This document shows, piece after piece, positions 1 through 7,848 of a DNA stretch of 64,000 nt. The notes under the pieces are model-generated. The model ran no database searches. It saw only the letters and a program-made list of their open reading frames with translations, and was not told where the DNA came from. The translations under genes were made by a program, and so were the position numbers. The stretch's first letter is position 1. Each line of letters starts with the position of its first letter. The stretch comes from Glaciihabitans sp. INWT7 (lineage in GTDB: Bacteria > Actinomycetota > Actinomycetes > Actinomycetales > Microbacteriaceae): NCBI RefSeq assembly GCF_014217685.1, contig NZ_CP043653.1:748419-812418 (forward strand), written 5' to 3'.

Positions 1-171
1 GAACCGCACGAGGGTCTTCCCGCTGATCAGGCCGCCCCGGGTGAAGTACTCCGGAATCATCGCCGCCATGCCTCGGGCCGGTCCCGGGCGGAAGTGGTTG
101 ATGCCCATCCCCACGAAGACGATCGCCAGGAGGATGCGGAACACGAGCTGCACGGTCTCGAAGGCGGTCAT
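1..171 (-). CDS. DoxX-like membrane protein, N-terminal part
   Basis: Only the first 57 codons lie in the window; the gene runs off the left edge. Reading the minus strand from ATG at 171 gives MTAFETVQLVFRILLAIVF, then a GMGINHF segment and a loop rich in Gly and Pro. This is a first transmembrane helix followed by the 'G..Hf' motif typical of DoxX-type small membrane proteins. Family assignment rests on this short stretch, so it is moderate. The function of such proteins is not established beyond a loose link to redox processes. It is divergent from serA, with the palindromic element at 199-279 lying between the two genes. Confidence 0.55.
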   Translation of the reverse strand, partial: MTAFETVQLVFRILLAIVFVGMGINHFRPGPARGMAAMIPEYFTRGGLISGKTLVRF

Positions 172-198
172 CCGTCCATTGTCCCAGCCGTCGGCTTC

Positions 199-279
199 GC
201 ATAACTCCTGCAGAATCCCGGCCAGAGCCCCTTCCGCCGGGATTCTGCCCCCACAGCCGGCGGGCTGCAGGAGTTATGC
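199..279. repeat. nested double palindrome (REP-like element)
   Basis: Outer arms GCATAACTCCTGCAG (199-213) and CTGCAGGAGTTATGC (265-279) are perfectly complementary. Directly inside the left arm, CAGAATCCCGGC (211-222) pairs perfectly with GCCGGGATTCTG (236-247). The two hairpins overlap by three bases at the left (CAG, 211-213), so the folds compete at their junction or form a branched structure. It lies in the 249-bp gap between two divergent genes, outside any credible ORF, and has no T-run that would make it a simple terminator. Confidence 0.75.
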
Positions 280-420
280 AGGCAGGCGACGGCGGTTCTG
301 GTCGGTTCGCCGCGCGGCGTCACACGGCGGAGCGGGCCGCAGGCGGTGGGATAAAGTTCAAGGGCCGAAGCGTCCCTCGCGACGCGGCATCTCCCCTTTC
401 CCAACCGAAGGATCCGATTC

Positions 421-2010
421 GTGGCAAAGCCGATCGTTGTGATCGCTGAAGAGCTCTCTCCCGCTACCGTCGAGGCCCTCGGCCCCGACTTCGACGTGCG
501 TTCCGTCGATGGCACCGACCGGCCGGCTCTGCTCGCCGCTCTCGCCGAGGCCAGCGCCGTGCTCATCCGCTCCGCCACCCAGGTGGATGCCGAGGCGATC
601 GCCGCCGCGAAGCAGCTGAAGGTCGTGGCCCGCGCGGGCGTCGGACTCGACAACGTCGACATCAAGGCGGCCACGGAGGCGGGTGTCATGGTCGTCAATG
701 CGCCGACCTCGAACATCATCTCCGCCGCGGAGCTCACCGTCGGCCACATCCTGAGCCTCGCCAGGCACATCCCGGCCGCCCACGGTGCTCTCGCCGACGG
801 CCAGTGGAAGCGCTCCAAGTACACCGGCGTCGAGCTGTTCGAGAAGACCATCGGCATCATCGGGCTCGGCCGCATCGGCGCCCTCATCACCGCGCGAATG
901 CAGGCTTTCGGCACCAACATCGTGGCCTACGACCCCTACGTCACCGCCGCGCGGGCCCAGCAGCTCGGAGTCACCCTCCTCAGCCTCGACGAACTGCTCG
1001 CCCAGAGCGACTTCGTCACCATCCACATGCCCAAGACGCCGGAGACCACCGGCATGATCGGCGACGCCCAGTTCGCCCTCATGAAAGATACGGCGTTCAT
1101 CGTCAACGTCGCCCGCGGCGGACTCATCGACGAGGATGCCCTCTATCGTGCCCTCACGACCGGCACGATCGCCGGGGCCGGCCTCGATGTCTTCGTGCAC
1201 GAGCCGCCGGTGGGTTCTCCGCTGCTCGCGCTGCCGAACATCGTCGTCACCCCCCACCTCGGCGCCTCGACCGACGAGGCTCAGGAGAAGGCCGGGGTCT
1301 CGGTCGCGAAGTCGGTGCGGCTCGCCCTCTCGGGCGAACTCGTGCCCGACGCCGTCAACGTGGCCGGTGGCGTCATCGATCCGACGGTGCGCCCGGGTAT
1401 CCCGCTCATGGAGAAGCTCGGGCAGGTCTTCGCGGGCCTCGCTTCGAGTCCGATCACTGCCGTCGATGTCGAGATCCGTGGCGAGATCGTCGAGTTCGAC
1501 GTGAAGGTATTGAAGCTCGCCGCTCTCAAGGGCATCTTCACCAATGTGGTGAGCGAATCCGTGAGCTACGTCAACGCACCGCTGCTCGCCGAGCAGCGTG
1601 GCATCACCGTGCGCCTGACGACGGATGGCGTGAGCGACGAATACCGCAACCTGCTGACCATCCGTGGCACGCTCAGCGACGGCAGCCAGGTCTCCGTGTC
1701 GGGCACCCTCACCGGACCGAAGCAGACGCAGAAGATCGTCGAGATCAACGGCTACGACGTCGAGGTGCCGGTCGCCCAACATCTCATCGTGATGGTCTAC
1801 ACCGACCGCCCGGGAATCGTTGCCGTCTACGGCAAGGAATTTGGGGAGGCCGGCATCAACATCGCGGGCATGCAGATCAGCCGTCGCGAAGCGGGCGGCC
1901 AGGCGCTGAGCGTGCTCACCGTCGACTCCCCGGCTCCCGACGGCCTGCTCGAGACGGTGCGCGTCGCCATCCAGGCCGACCTGCTCTGCGAGATCGACAT
2001 CACCGACTAG
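421..2010 (+). CDS. serA: D-3-phosphoglycerate dehydrogenase
   Basis: This enzyme oxidises 3-phosphoglycerate to 3-phosphohydroxypyruvate with NAD, the first step of serine synthesis in the cytosol. The 529-residue protein starts at GTG 421 (MAKPIVVIAEELS). The Rossmann motif GLGRIG is at 148-153. The catalytic Arg-Glu-His set is visible as R232 (in ARGGLID), E261 (in HEPPVG) and H279 (in PHLGAST). Residues about 315-450 form the intervening ASB domain of the long actinobacterial (type I) enzyme. The C-terminus from about 455 (LIVMVYTDRPGIVAVYGKEF) is an ACT domain, the usual serine feedback site. No Shine-Dalgarno sequence is obvious before the GTG. It stands alone as a transcription unit. 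Confidence 0.97.
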   Translation: MAKPIVVIAEELSPATVEALGPDFDVRSVDGTDRPALLAALAEASAVLIRSATQVDAEAIAAAKQLKVVARAGVGLDNVDIKAATEAGVMVVNAPTSNIISAAELTVGHILSLARHIPAAHGALADGQWKRSKYTGVELFEKTIGIIGLGRIGALITARMQAFGTNIVAYDPYVTAARAQQLGVTLLSLDELLAQSDFVTIHMPKTPETTGMIGDAQFALMKDTAFIVNVARGGLIDEDALYRALTTGTIAGAGLDVFVHEPPVGSPLLALPNIVVTPHLGASTDEAQEKAGVSVAKSVRLALSGELVPDAVNVAGGVIDPTVRPGIPLMEKLGQVFAGLASSPITAVDVEIRGEIVEFDVKVLKLAALKGIFTNVVSESVSYVNAPLLAEQRGITVRLTTDGVSDEYRNLLTIRGTLSDGSQVSVSGTLTGPKQTQKIVEINGYDVEVPVAQHLIVMVYTDRPGIVAVYGKEFGEAGINIAGMQISRREAGGQALSVLTVDSPAPDGLLETVRVAIQADLLCEIDITD

Positions 2011-2217
2011 GTTCTCCGGCAGCGCGAGCGAGCGGATCCGCACAGGCCGCCCGCAGAACGCAGCCCATCCCGAACGCCGCCCACCCCGAACACCGCACCC
2101 GGAGTATGGTGCCAGCAACGAATCCGCCACCGGTTTCGATTTCGGCGAGGCTCGTTCGTCGTAGGGGAAAGGGTCGGCCGTCACGGAGGTCGGTCCGCCA
2201 ACGCATAGGGAGCGATC

Positions 2218-2583
2218 ATGTCCGATAAATACCTCATCCTCATCATCGAACCGACCTGGGACCCGAACAACGTTCCGGAGGGCGGCCTGGAAGAAGCCGG
2301 TCGCGCGCACGGGGCGTTCTCCGCCGCGGTCGCTGCAGCCGGAGCCAAGATCCTCGGTGGAGAGGCCCTCCAGGGGCCGACGTCGGCGGTCGGAATCGTG
2401 CCGGCAACAGACGGGAAGCCCGCGGTCTTCACGAACGGGCCCCTCGCCGAGACCACCGAGGTCGTCAGTGGCTACTACCTGATCGAGACCGAGACGCTCG
2501 ATCAGGCCAAACAGCTCGCGGCACTCTGCCCGACCAGTGACAGGCTCGAGCTGCATCCCATCTGGGACATGGCCGGCATGTAA
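2218..2583 (+). CDS. YCII/DGPF-domain protein
   Basis: A 121-residue protein of the YCII-related (DGPF) family. The N-terminus MSDKYLILIIEPTWDPN matches the family's first strand. The family core is seen as 'KPAVFTNGPLAETTEVVSGYY', where the usual DGPF has become NGPL. The SD AGGGAG is placed about 5 nt before ATG 2218. It is followed after about 20-40 nt by a long ECF sigma factor. DGPF proteins are known as constant genomic partners of ECF42 sigma factors, so the pair probably forms one regulatory unit. The biochemical activity of DGPF proteins is not established. Confidence 0.85.
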   Translation: MSDKYLILIIEPTWDPNNVPEGGLEEAGRAHGAFSAAVAAAGAKILGGEALQGPTSAVGIVPATDGKPAVFTNGPLAETTEVVSGYYLIETETLDQAKQLAALCPTSDRLELHPIWDMAGM

Positions 2584-2601
2584 CCCGAACGGCAGGCGGA
2601 G

Positions 2602-3855
2602 GTGCCGCACCAGAATGGACGCATGGATTCCGCGCTCGAGACGGCCTTCGCCGAAGAATGGCCCCGTGTCGTCGGGGCCATTCTTCGCGCGTCCGGGAGT
2701 GTGGATGTCGCGGAGGAGAGCGCGCAGGAGGCCTTCGCCCGCGCGGCCGATCGCATAGCGGCGGGGGAACGGACCCAGAACATCGGTGCGTGGGTGACCA
2801 CCACGGCGCGGCACGTCGCGATCGACATCCTGCGTCGGGAGGCGGTCTTCCGCCAGAAACTGCCGCTGCTCGCCGAGCCGGAGACTTGGGAGGACGCGGT
2901 CGAGGAGCAAGACGACCGGCTCGGCCTCGTCTACGTTGCGTGCGATCCACTGCTGTCGCCCGAGCAGCAGATCGCCCTCGCCCTGCGGATCGTCTGCGGC
3001 GTGCCGACCGCCGACATCGCCGACTTCTTCGGCACCTCCCCCGCCACCATCGCGGCGCGGCTCACCCGCGCGAAGCAGGCGATCGCCCGCTCGGGTGAGA
3101 GATTCGCCTGGCCGAGCCCGGCAGACCGCAGCCAGCGCCTCGGAGTCGCACTCACCACGATCTACGGGGTCTGCACGCTCGGGCACACGGCCGTGGCCGG
3201 AAGCGGGCTGATGGATCCCCGGCTCTCCGCGCTCGCCCTGCTGCTGGCCCGCTCGATCGTCGCGGAGTACCCCGCAGACTCCGAATCCCTCGGCCTGCTC
3301 GCGTTGATCGAGCTCGGCGAGGCTCGCGGCGTCGCGCGCACCACCGCCGATGGGATGCCGCTCACCCTCGCGGAGGTCGACCGGTCCGCGTGGGGGCGGC
3401 AACGCATCCGGCGTGGGCTCGACCTCGCCGCCCAGGCGCTCCCGGGCGGGGGACGGTTTGCCCTGCAGGCGGGCATCGCCGGATTGCACAGCTCGGCCGA
3501 GACGTGGGAGCAGACGGACTGGGCCGCGATCTCGACCCTCTATTTCGGCTTGACTCGGGTCTGGCCGGCTCCGGTCGTCACCCTGGGATCCATCATTGCG
3601 CGCAGCCATCTGGGGGCATCCGAGCTCGACGCCGCCGTCGACGAGCTGAGGCAACTCCTCGGCCGGCAGAGCGAGGAGTTCGACCGGCGCATCTTCGCAG
3701 CCCTCGCGGATGTCGAAGAACGGCGGGGCGCGCGGCAGGCGGCCAGGGAGGCACTGCAGCGGGCATCCCGCGGCGAGAAGAACGAAGCGGTGTTGCGACA
3801 CTACGGCCGGGTGGCCGAACGGCTCAGCGAGCGGCCGCTCAACTCGACGCGCTGA
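2602..3855 (+). CDS. ECF-type sigma factor with long C-terminal extension (ECF42-like)
   Basis: Residues about 1-170 carry ECF sigma regions 2 and 4: 'EEWPRVVGAILRASG' and 'VTTTARHVAIDILRREA' for region 2, and 'LALRIVCGVPTADIADFF' followed by 'ATIAARLTRAKQAI' for the region-4 helix-turn-helix. A roughly 230-residue Ala/Leu-rich helical extension follows, consistent with the TPR-like tail of the ECF42 group. With the adjacent DGPF gene this supports an ECF42 assignment from knowledge of the group. No anti-sigma factor is present. The start is uncertain: GTG 2602 overlaps the only GGAGG, and ATG 2623 (MDSALETAF) has that GGAGG 20 nt upstream, so neither start has an ideal SD. The 3' end overlaps the convergent kinase gene by 17 nt. 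Confidence 0.88.
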   Translation: MPHQNGRMDSALETAFAEEWPRVVGAILRASGSVDVAEESAQEAFARAADRIAAGERTQNIGAWVTTTARHVAIDILRREAVFRQKLPLLAEPETWEDAVEEQDDRLGLVYVACDPLLSPEQQIALALRIVCGVPTADIADFFGTSPATIAARLTRAKQAIARSGERFAWPSPADRSQRLGVALTTIYGVCTLGHTAVAGSGLMDPRLSALALLLARSIVAEYPADSESLGLLALIELGEARGVARTTADGMPLTLAEVDRSAWGRQRIRRGLDLAAQALPGGGRFALQAGIAGLHSSAETWEQTDWAAISTLYFGLTRVWPAPVVTLGSIIARSHLGASELDAAVDELRQLLGRQSEEFDRRIFAALADVEERRGARQAAREALQRASRGEKNEAVLRHYGRVAERLSERPLNSTR

Positions 3856-5242
3856 ATCGGACGCTCGCGTCGAGCCCGCCTCCCGGTCGATCGTCCAGGT
3901 GCACCGTCGCTCCGCTCGCCGAGGCGAGTTGAGCCACAATCGCAAGACCCAGACCATTGCCCGCGCCGTCGGGTCGTCCCCGCCAGAACCGCTCGAAGGC
4001 CTGCGCGCGCTCTTCCGGCGGCATCCCCGGACCCTGGTCGAGCACGTGAAGCACCACCGAACCGTCACTCTCCTCTGTCTGCACCACGATCGTGGTGCCG
4101 GAGGGGCTGTGCGTCAGGGCGTTGTCGAGGTAGTTGTCGATGATCTGGTCGGCGGCCGTCGCAACCGCGGAGATCGTGGCCGACCGAGGCCCACGGAAGT
4201 CCAACGCGACTCCGGATTCCTGCGCGAGCGGCAGCCAGTGGTCCACCCTCGCCCGGGCGACCGCCGCGAGATCGACGGTCTCGAGGGGAGCGGAACTGGA
4301 TTCCGTGCGACTCAGCAGCAGCAGCCCCTCGATGATCTCGCCGAGCCGTTCCGCTTCGGCTTCCGCCGTCAGCATCCGGTCGGCCGCACCGGCGGGATCG
4401 GTGTCGATCAGAACCCGCGCGGACTCGAGGCGCAGCCGGAGGGCCGTGAGCGGGGTGCGCAGCTGGTGGGATGCATTGGAGGCGAAGGTGCGCTGCTGTT
4501 CGAGTAACGCATCCAACCGCTCCGCCATCACATTGAAGGAGCGGGAGAGGGATCGGAGCTCGGGGGCGCCCGTGCGGTCATCCGCCCGCACGTGCAGCCG
4601 CCCTTCCGCCAGATGCCCGGTCGTCTCCTCGAGCTTCTCCAGGGTGCGAGTGATCGTGGTGGAGAGCACGAGCCCCACGATTCCGGCAAGGAGCACGGTC
4701 GTCAGCGCGACGAGCCACAGGGTGAGCAGCCGCTGGTTGAGGGTATCCGTCAGGACCTGGGCCGGATAGGTCAGGCGCACCGCACCGAAGATCCTCGCGC
4801 CGCTGAGCACTGGCACCGTCACGTAGAGAAGCTGTTCGTCGAGGGTGTCGGAGAACCGCTCGCCCGTCGCGATCTGACCGGTCAGCGCCGTGGCGATCTC
4901 GGGTCGCGACAGGTAGGAGGCGCCAACCGACGCGCTGTCGTCATCGCTGGTGACCAGGGCGGTGCCCGAAGAATCGACGATCACGACCCGGGAACCTCCC
5001 GCCGCTCGATACTGTCGTGCGAGCTCAGCGATGACGGCATGGTCGGTGTCGGTCGCGGACTCCAGGGACTCCTCGCTTCGCCCGGCGAGGATGAACGCGT
5101 CCCGCTCGAGGGAGGTGATGATGCGATCCCGCTCGACCACTCGTAGTTGTGCGCTCAGGGGGATGTCCTGAACGAGCACGACGATGAGCGCGACGATCAT
5201 GAGGATCGCGGTGAAGCGCCACTTCACGCCGGCACGCCGCAC
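3839..5242 (-). CDS. sensor histidine kinase
   Basis: The 467-residue membrane kinase has TM1 at about 12-30, an extracytoplasmic sensor region at about 31-170, TM2 at about 172-196, a HAMP linker, then the dimerisation/phosphoacceptor helix ASHQLRTPLTAL with H259. The ATPase domain shows the N box (NYLDNALTHS), G1 box (DQGPGMP) and G2 box (GNGLGLAI). The signal is unknown. It is translated after the response regulator at 5224-5907 with a 19-nt overlap, so the two are co-expressed and form a cognate pair. The order regulator then kinase is the common one for OmpR-type systems. Confidence 0.95.
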   Translation of the reverse strand: MRRAGVKWRFTAILMIVALIVVLVQDIPLSAQLRVVERDRIITSLERDAFILAGRSEESLESATDTDHAVIAELARQYRAAGGSRVVIVDSSGTALVTSDDDSASVGASYLSRPEIATALTGQIATGERFSDTLDEQLLYVTVPVLSGARIFGAVRLTYPAQVLTDTLNQRLLTLWLVALTTVLLAGIVGLVLSTTITRTLEKLEETTGHLAEGRLHVRADDRTGAPELRSLSRSFNVMAERLDALLEQQRTFASNASHQLRTPLTALRLRLESARVLIDTDPAGAADRMLTAEAEAERLGEIIEGLLLLSRTESSSAPLETVDLAAVARARVDHWLPLAQESGVALDFRGPRSATISAVATAADQIIDNYLDNALTHSPSGTTIVVQTEESDGSVVLHVLDQGPGMPPEERAQAFERFWRGRPDGAGNGLGLAIVAQLASASGATVHLDDRPGGGLDASVRFSASS

Positions 5243-5907
5243 CGAAAACCGACTCCTCGCACCGACTCGATCCAGCGCGGATCGCCCAGTTTCTTGCGGA
5301 TGGACGCGATGTGCGTGTCGAGCGTCTTGGTGGTGCCGTACCAGTTGGTGTCCCAGACCGTGTGCAGAATCTCGGATCGCCGGAAGACCGCCCCCGGATC
5401 CTGGGACAGGTAGGCCAGAAGCTCGAATTCCTTCGGCGTGAGGTAGACCTCCTCGCTCCCGACCGTCACCTTCTGTGCGCGGAGGTCGACCGACAGTGGA
5501 CCGAAGTTCTTCGTCTGGGATGTGGGCGCCGGGGCTGCGGTATCCGCTGCGCCCGTGCGCCGAAGCACCGCTCGCATCCGCGCGACGAGCTCGCGCATGC
5601 CGAAGGGCTTGACGACGAAGTCATCCGCTCCCATCTCGAGCACCACGACCCGATCGATCTCGTCGCTGCGCGCACTCACCACGATGATCGGGGTGAGGTG
5701 GTCGCGTCGGATGGCGCGGCACACGTCGGTTCCGTCCATGTCGGGCAGGCCGAGATCGAGCAGGATCAGATCGGGGACGAAGGCACCGAGCTCTGCGAGA
5801 CAGTCCGCGCCGGTCGCGACGACGCGCGATTCGATGTTGGCGAGGCTGAGGCCGTCCACGATCCCGCCCGCGACGGCGGCATCGTCCTCGACCACCAGTA
5901 CCCGCAT
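5224..5907 (-). CDS. OmpR/PhoB-family response regulator
   Basis: A 227-residue regulator. The receiver domain (1-120) shows acidic residues D8-D9, the phosphoacceptor D51 in LILLDLGLPD, and K100 in FVVKPF. A winged-helix DNA-binding domain (about 135-225) follows with 'LTPKEFELLAYLSQDPG' and 'LDTHIASIRKKLGD'. It should control genes in response to the kinase encoded immediately downstream with overlapping ends. It is transcribed away from the ApbE redox cluster, whose first gene starts 121 nt upstream, so one of the divergent promoters may be a target. This is inferred only from position. Confidence 0.95.
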   Translation of the reverse strand: MRVLVVEDDAAVAGGIVDGLSLANIESRVVATGADCLAELGAFVPDLILLDLGLPDMDGTDVCRAIRRDHLTPIIVVSARSDEIDRVVVLEMGADDFVVKPFGMRELVARMRAVLRRTGAADTAAPAPTSQTKNFGPLSVDLRAQKVTVGSEEVYLTPKEFELLAYLSQDPGAVFRRSEILHTVWDTNWYGTTKTLDTHIASIRKKLGDPRWIESVRGVGFRCGVPA

Positions 5908-6028
5908 GGCCCAATTCTGGACCCCACCGGGGGAACTGGCGTGGATGTCGTGTCGAGTAGTTCAATCTTTGACAGTTCTTGGATTTGCGCGGGTCGAACG
6001 TGTAGCGATCGATTCCTAGTCTGAAGAC

Positions 6029-6442
6029 ATGAAATCTCCCGCAATCACGATCCTCACGGTCATCGCGGTGCTCGGCACCGCGGGAGCCGCGATGGCGGTC
6101 AATTCCGGCACGCTCTCGCTCGTCTCCTCCTCGACCCCCACGGGTGCGACTTCTGTACTCATTCCCACGCCGACTCCCAGTGCCACGCCGGCCACGGCGC
6201 CGACCTCGACTCCGGCGACTGAAGTCGGAGATGCGCCCGCCGAGCCCGCCGAACCCGCTCATGCGGTGACGAAACCCGGGCCCGTGAGCCAGACGCCTCC
6301 CGCCGAGACCCACGAGTCGGAGACCCACGAGTCCGAGACCCGCCCGTCATCCTCGACGACCCCGACGCCCAGCCCCACCCGCACGCACGAACCCGAGGGC
6401 GATGACTCTCACGATGGCGGATCGGGACACCAGGATGACTAG
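6029..6442 (+). CDS. small exported Thr/Pro-rich protein
   Basis: The 137-residue product begins with a clear Sec signal peptide (MKSPAITILTVIAVLGTAG, cleavage likely after AMA, about residue 22). The rest is low-complexity, rich in Thr, Pro, Ser and acidic residues, with an ETHES-type repeat near 93-104 and a His/Asp-rich tail (GDDSHDGGSGHQDD). No catalytic fold is recognisable. Close to the cleavage site is PTGATS. T-G-A-T is the core around the Thr modified by ApbE flavinyltransferases, although the usual upstream Asp is missing. It is the first gene of the ApbE cluster and overlaps the next gene. A spacer or flavin-carrier role is inference only. Confidence 0.75.
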   Translation: MKSPAITILTVIAVLGTAGAAMAVNSGTLSLVSSSTPTGATSVLIPTPTPSATPATAPTSTPATEVGDAPAEPAEPAHAVTKPGPVSQTPPAETHESETHESETRPSSSTTPTPSPTRTHEPEGDDSHDGGSGHQDD

Positions 6443-6878
6443 TCCCATTCATCCCGCCCAGCGCGCACGTACCTTCACCGGGGCTGCCTCGATCGTCGCG
6501 CTCGTGGGCATCGTTGCCGGTCTCCAGCTCACCGCGAACGCGCAAGGCGCCGAGTCCACGGGCGCGACCCCCGCGTCCGGCACTACGCCGTCTGCGACCA
6601 CGCCGGCACAGTCTCCCGCAACGGGTGGCACGACGAATCCGACCGCTCCGGTTCCCGCCGCGGCAGTGCCTGCCCCGGCGGCTCCGGCCGCGGCCGCACC
6701 GGCCGCCGCTCCCGCTGCGGCTCCTGCCGCCGCGAAGGCAGCTGCGGCTGCGCCCGCCCCGGCACCTGTCGCCGCCGCTCCTGCTCCCGCAGCGCCTGCT
6801 CCGGCTCCGGCTCCCGCACCTGCCCCGGCGCCCGCTCCCGCACCCGTGAACGGGTCCACCGGCGGTTCTGGGGGCTGA
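6435..6878 (+). CDS. exported Ala/Pro-repeat protein
   Basis: Translation from ATG 6435 gives 147 residues (MTSPIHPAQRARTF). This ATG overlaps the stop of the previous gene, so the two are probably translationally coupled. A signal-anchor or signal peptide at about 12-38 ends at NAQGAEST. A TGATP tetrapeptide context sits just after it, then about 100 residues of almost pure Ala-Pro, with several (APAP)n blocks, ending in GSTGGSGG. Such segments act as extended linkers in cell-wall proteins. Long antisense frames here are a by-product of the repeat. With the neighbouring TGAT-containing protein it could be an ApbE substrate or a wall spacer; this is not proven. Confidence 0.7.
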   Translation: MTSPIHPAQRARTFTGAASIVALVGIVAGLQLTANAQGAESTGATPASGTTPSATTPAQSPATGGTTNPTAPVPAAAVPAPAAPAAAAPAAAPAAAPAAAKAAAAAPAPAPVAAAPAPAAPAPAPAPAPAPAPAPAPVNGSTGGSGG

Positions 6879-6930
6879 TCGAGTGGGGGCTCGTTCGATC
6901 TCGGGGGATGCCGTTCGAGCAGTCTTCGAC

Positions 6931-7848
6931 ATGACCGGAACAGAACCGGTGACGAAGATGCGACGCGAGCCGCACATGGGAGGCCACAGCACGATCACCG
7001 TGGTGGGCGGAGCGTCGACCACGCTCGATTCCTGCTTCGCCCTCGCCCACCGGTGTGAGCAGCTCTGGAGCCGGTTCCTCCCGGCAAGCGACATCACCCG
7101 GCTCAATTGGGCCGAGGGCGCCCCGATTGACGTCGATCCGCTCACGGTGAGGCTCGCGACCGCGATGCTCGCGGGATTCGCGCGAACCGGTGGGGACTTC
7201 GACCCCACGCTCCTGCCAGAGCTGCTCGAAGCGGGCTACGTCAGCTCCCGCGTCGATCCCGAGCGATCCACCTCCCTGCCCGCCTCTGCCCGCGCGCCCG
7301 GCGAGATCGGCGGAATGGTGATCGAGGGCGACGCCATCTCTCTTCCGCGGGGCACCACACTCGACCCGGGCGGCATCGGCAAAGGACTCACCGCCGACCT
7401 GGTCTGCGAACTCGCGCTCGCCGACGGCGCCTGGGGTGTGATGGCCGAGATCGGCGGTGACGTCGTCGTCGCCGGAGATGCCCCGGGGGCGCAGGGGTGG
7501 CGCATCGGGCTCGAAGATCCTCACGTCGATGGCGAATACGCGGCGATCATCCGGCTCGGCGCCGGGGCGATCGCGACCTCGAGCCAGCTGAAACGTCGCT
7601 GGGGTTCCGGACACGGCGAACTGCACCATCTGATGGATGCCACCACCGGCACCAGTGCGGTGAGTGACGCGCACACCGTTTCGGTGATCGCCGCCTACGG
7701 CTGGTACGCGGAGACGCTGACCAAACCCGGCTTCCTCAGACCCACCCCGGAATACCTGTCGTGGCTCCCCTCCGTCGGGGCTGCCGGATGCGTCATCGAT
7801 CGCGACGGAGCCCTTCACGCCTCACCGAACTGGCAGGACTACGCATGA
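6931..7848 (+). CDS. apbE: FAD:protein FMN transferase (ApbE)
   Basis: ApbE transfers FMN from FAD onto a Ser/Thr of a target protein, usually outside the cytoplasmic membrane, and needs a divalent metal. From ATG 6931 the protein is 305 residues. It shows the family motifs DPGGIGKG (145-152), AEIGGDV (172-178) and HHLMDATTG (232-240), the last carrying the metal/flavin-binding Asp. No signal peptide is visible, so this copy may act in the cytosol or be exported by another route. GTG 6883 is an upstream alternative start without a good SD. The stop overlaps the start of the ferric-reductase-like gene (ATGA), and the two small exported proteins lie directly upstream. Confidence 0.92.
   Translation: MTGTEPVTKMRREPHMGGHSTITVVGGASTTLDSCFALAHRCEQLWSRFLPASDITRLNWAEGAPIDVDPLTVRLATAMLAGFARTGGDFDPTLLPELLEAGYVSSRVDPERSTSLPASARAPGEIGGMVIEGDAISLPRGTTLDPGGIGKGLTADLVCELALADGAWGVMAEIGGDVVVAGDAPGAQGWRIGLEDPHVDGEYAAIIRLGAGAIATSSQLKRRWGSGHGELHHLMDATTGTSAVSDAHTVSVIAAYGWYAETLTKPGFLRPTPEYLSWLPSVGAAGCVIDRDGALHASPNWQDYA

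Noticed and set aside
358-4068. A 1236-codon open frame on the minus strand
   Set aside because: It lies antisense to serA, the YCII gene and the sigma factor, is extremely rich in Arg/Gly/Asp/Leu and shows no domain. It results from high third-position GC on the coding strand.
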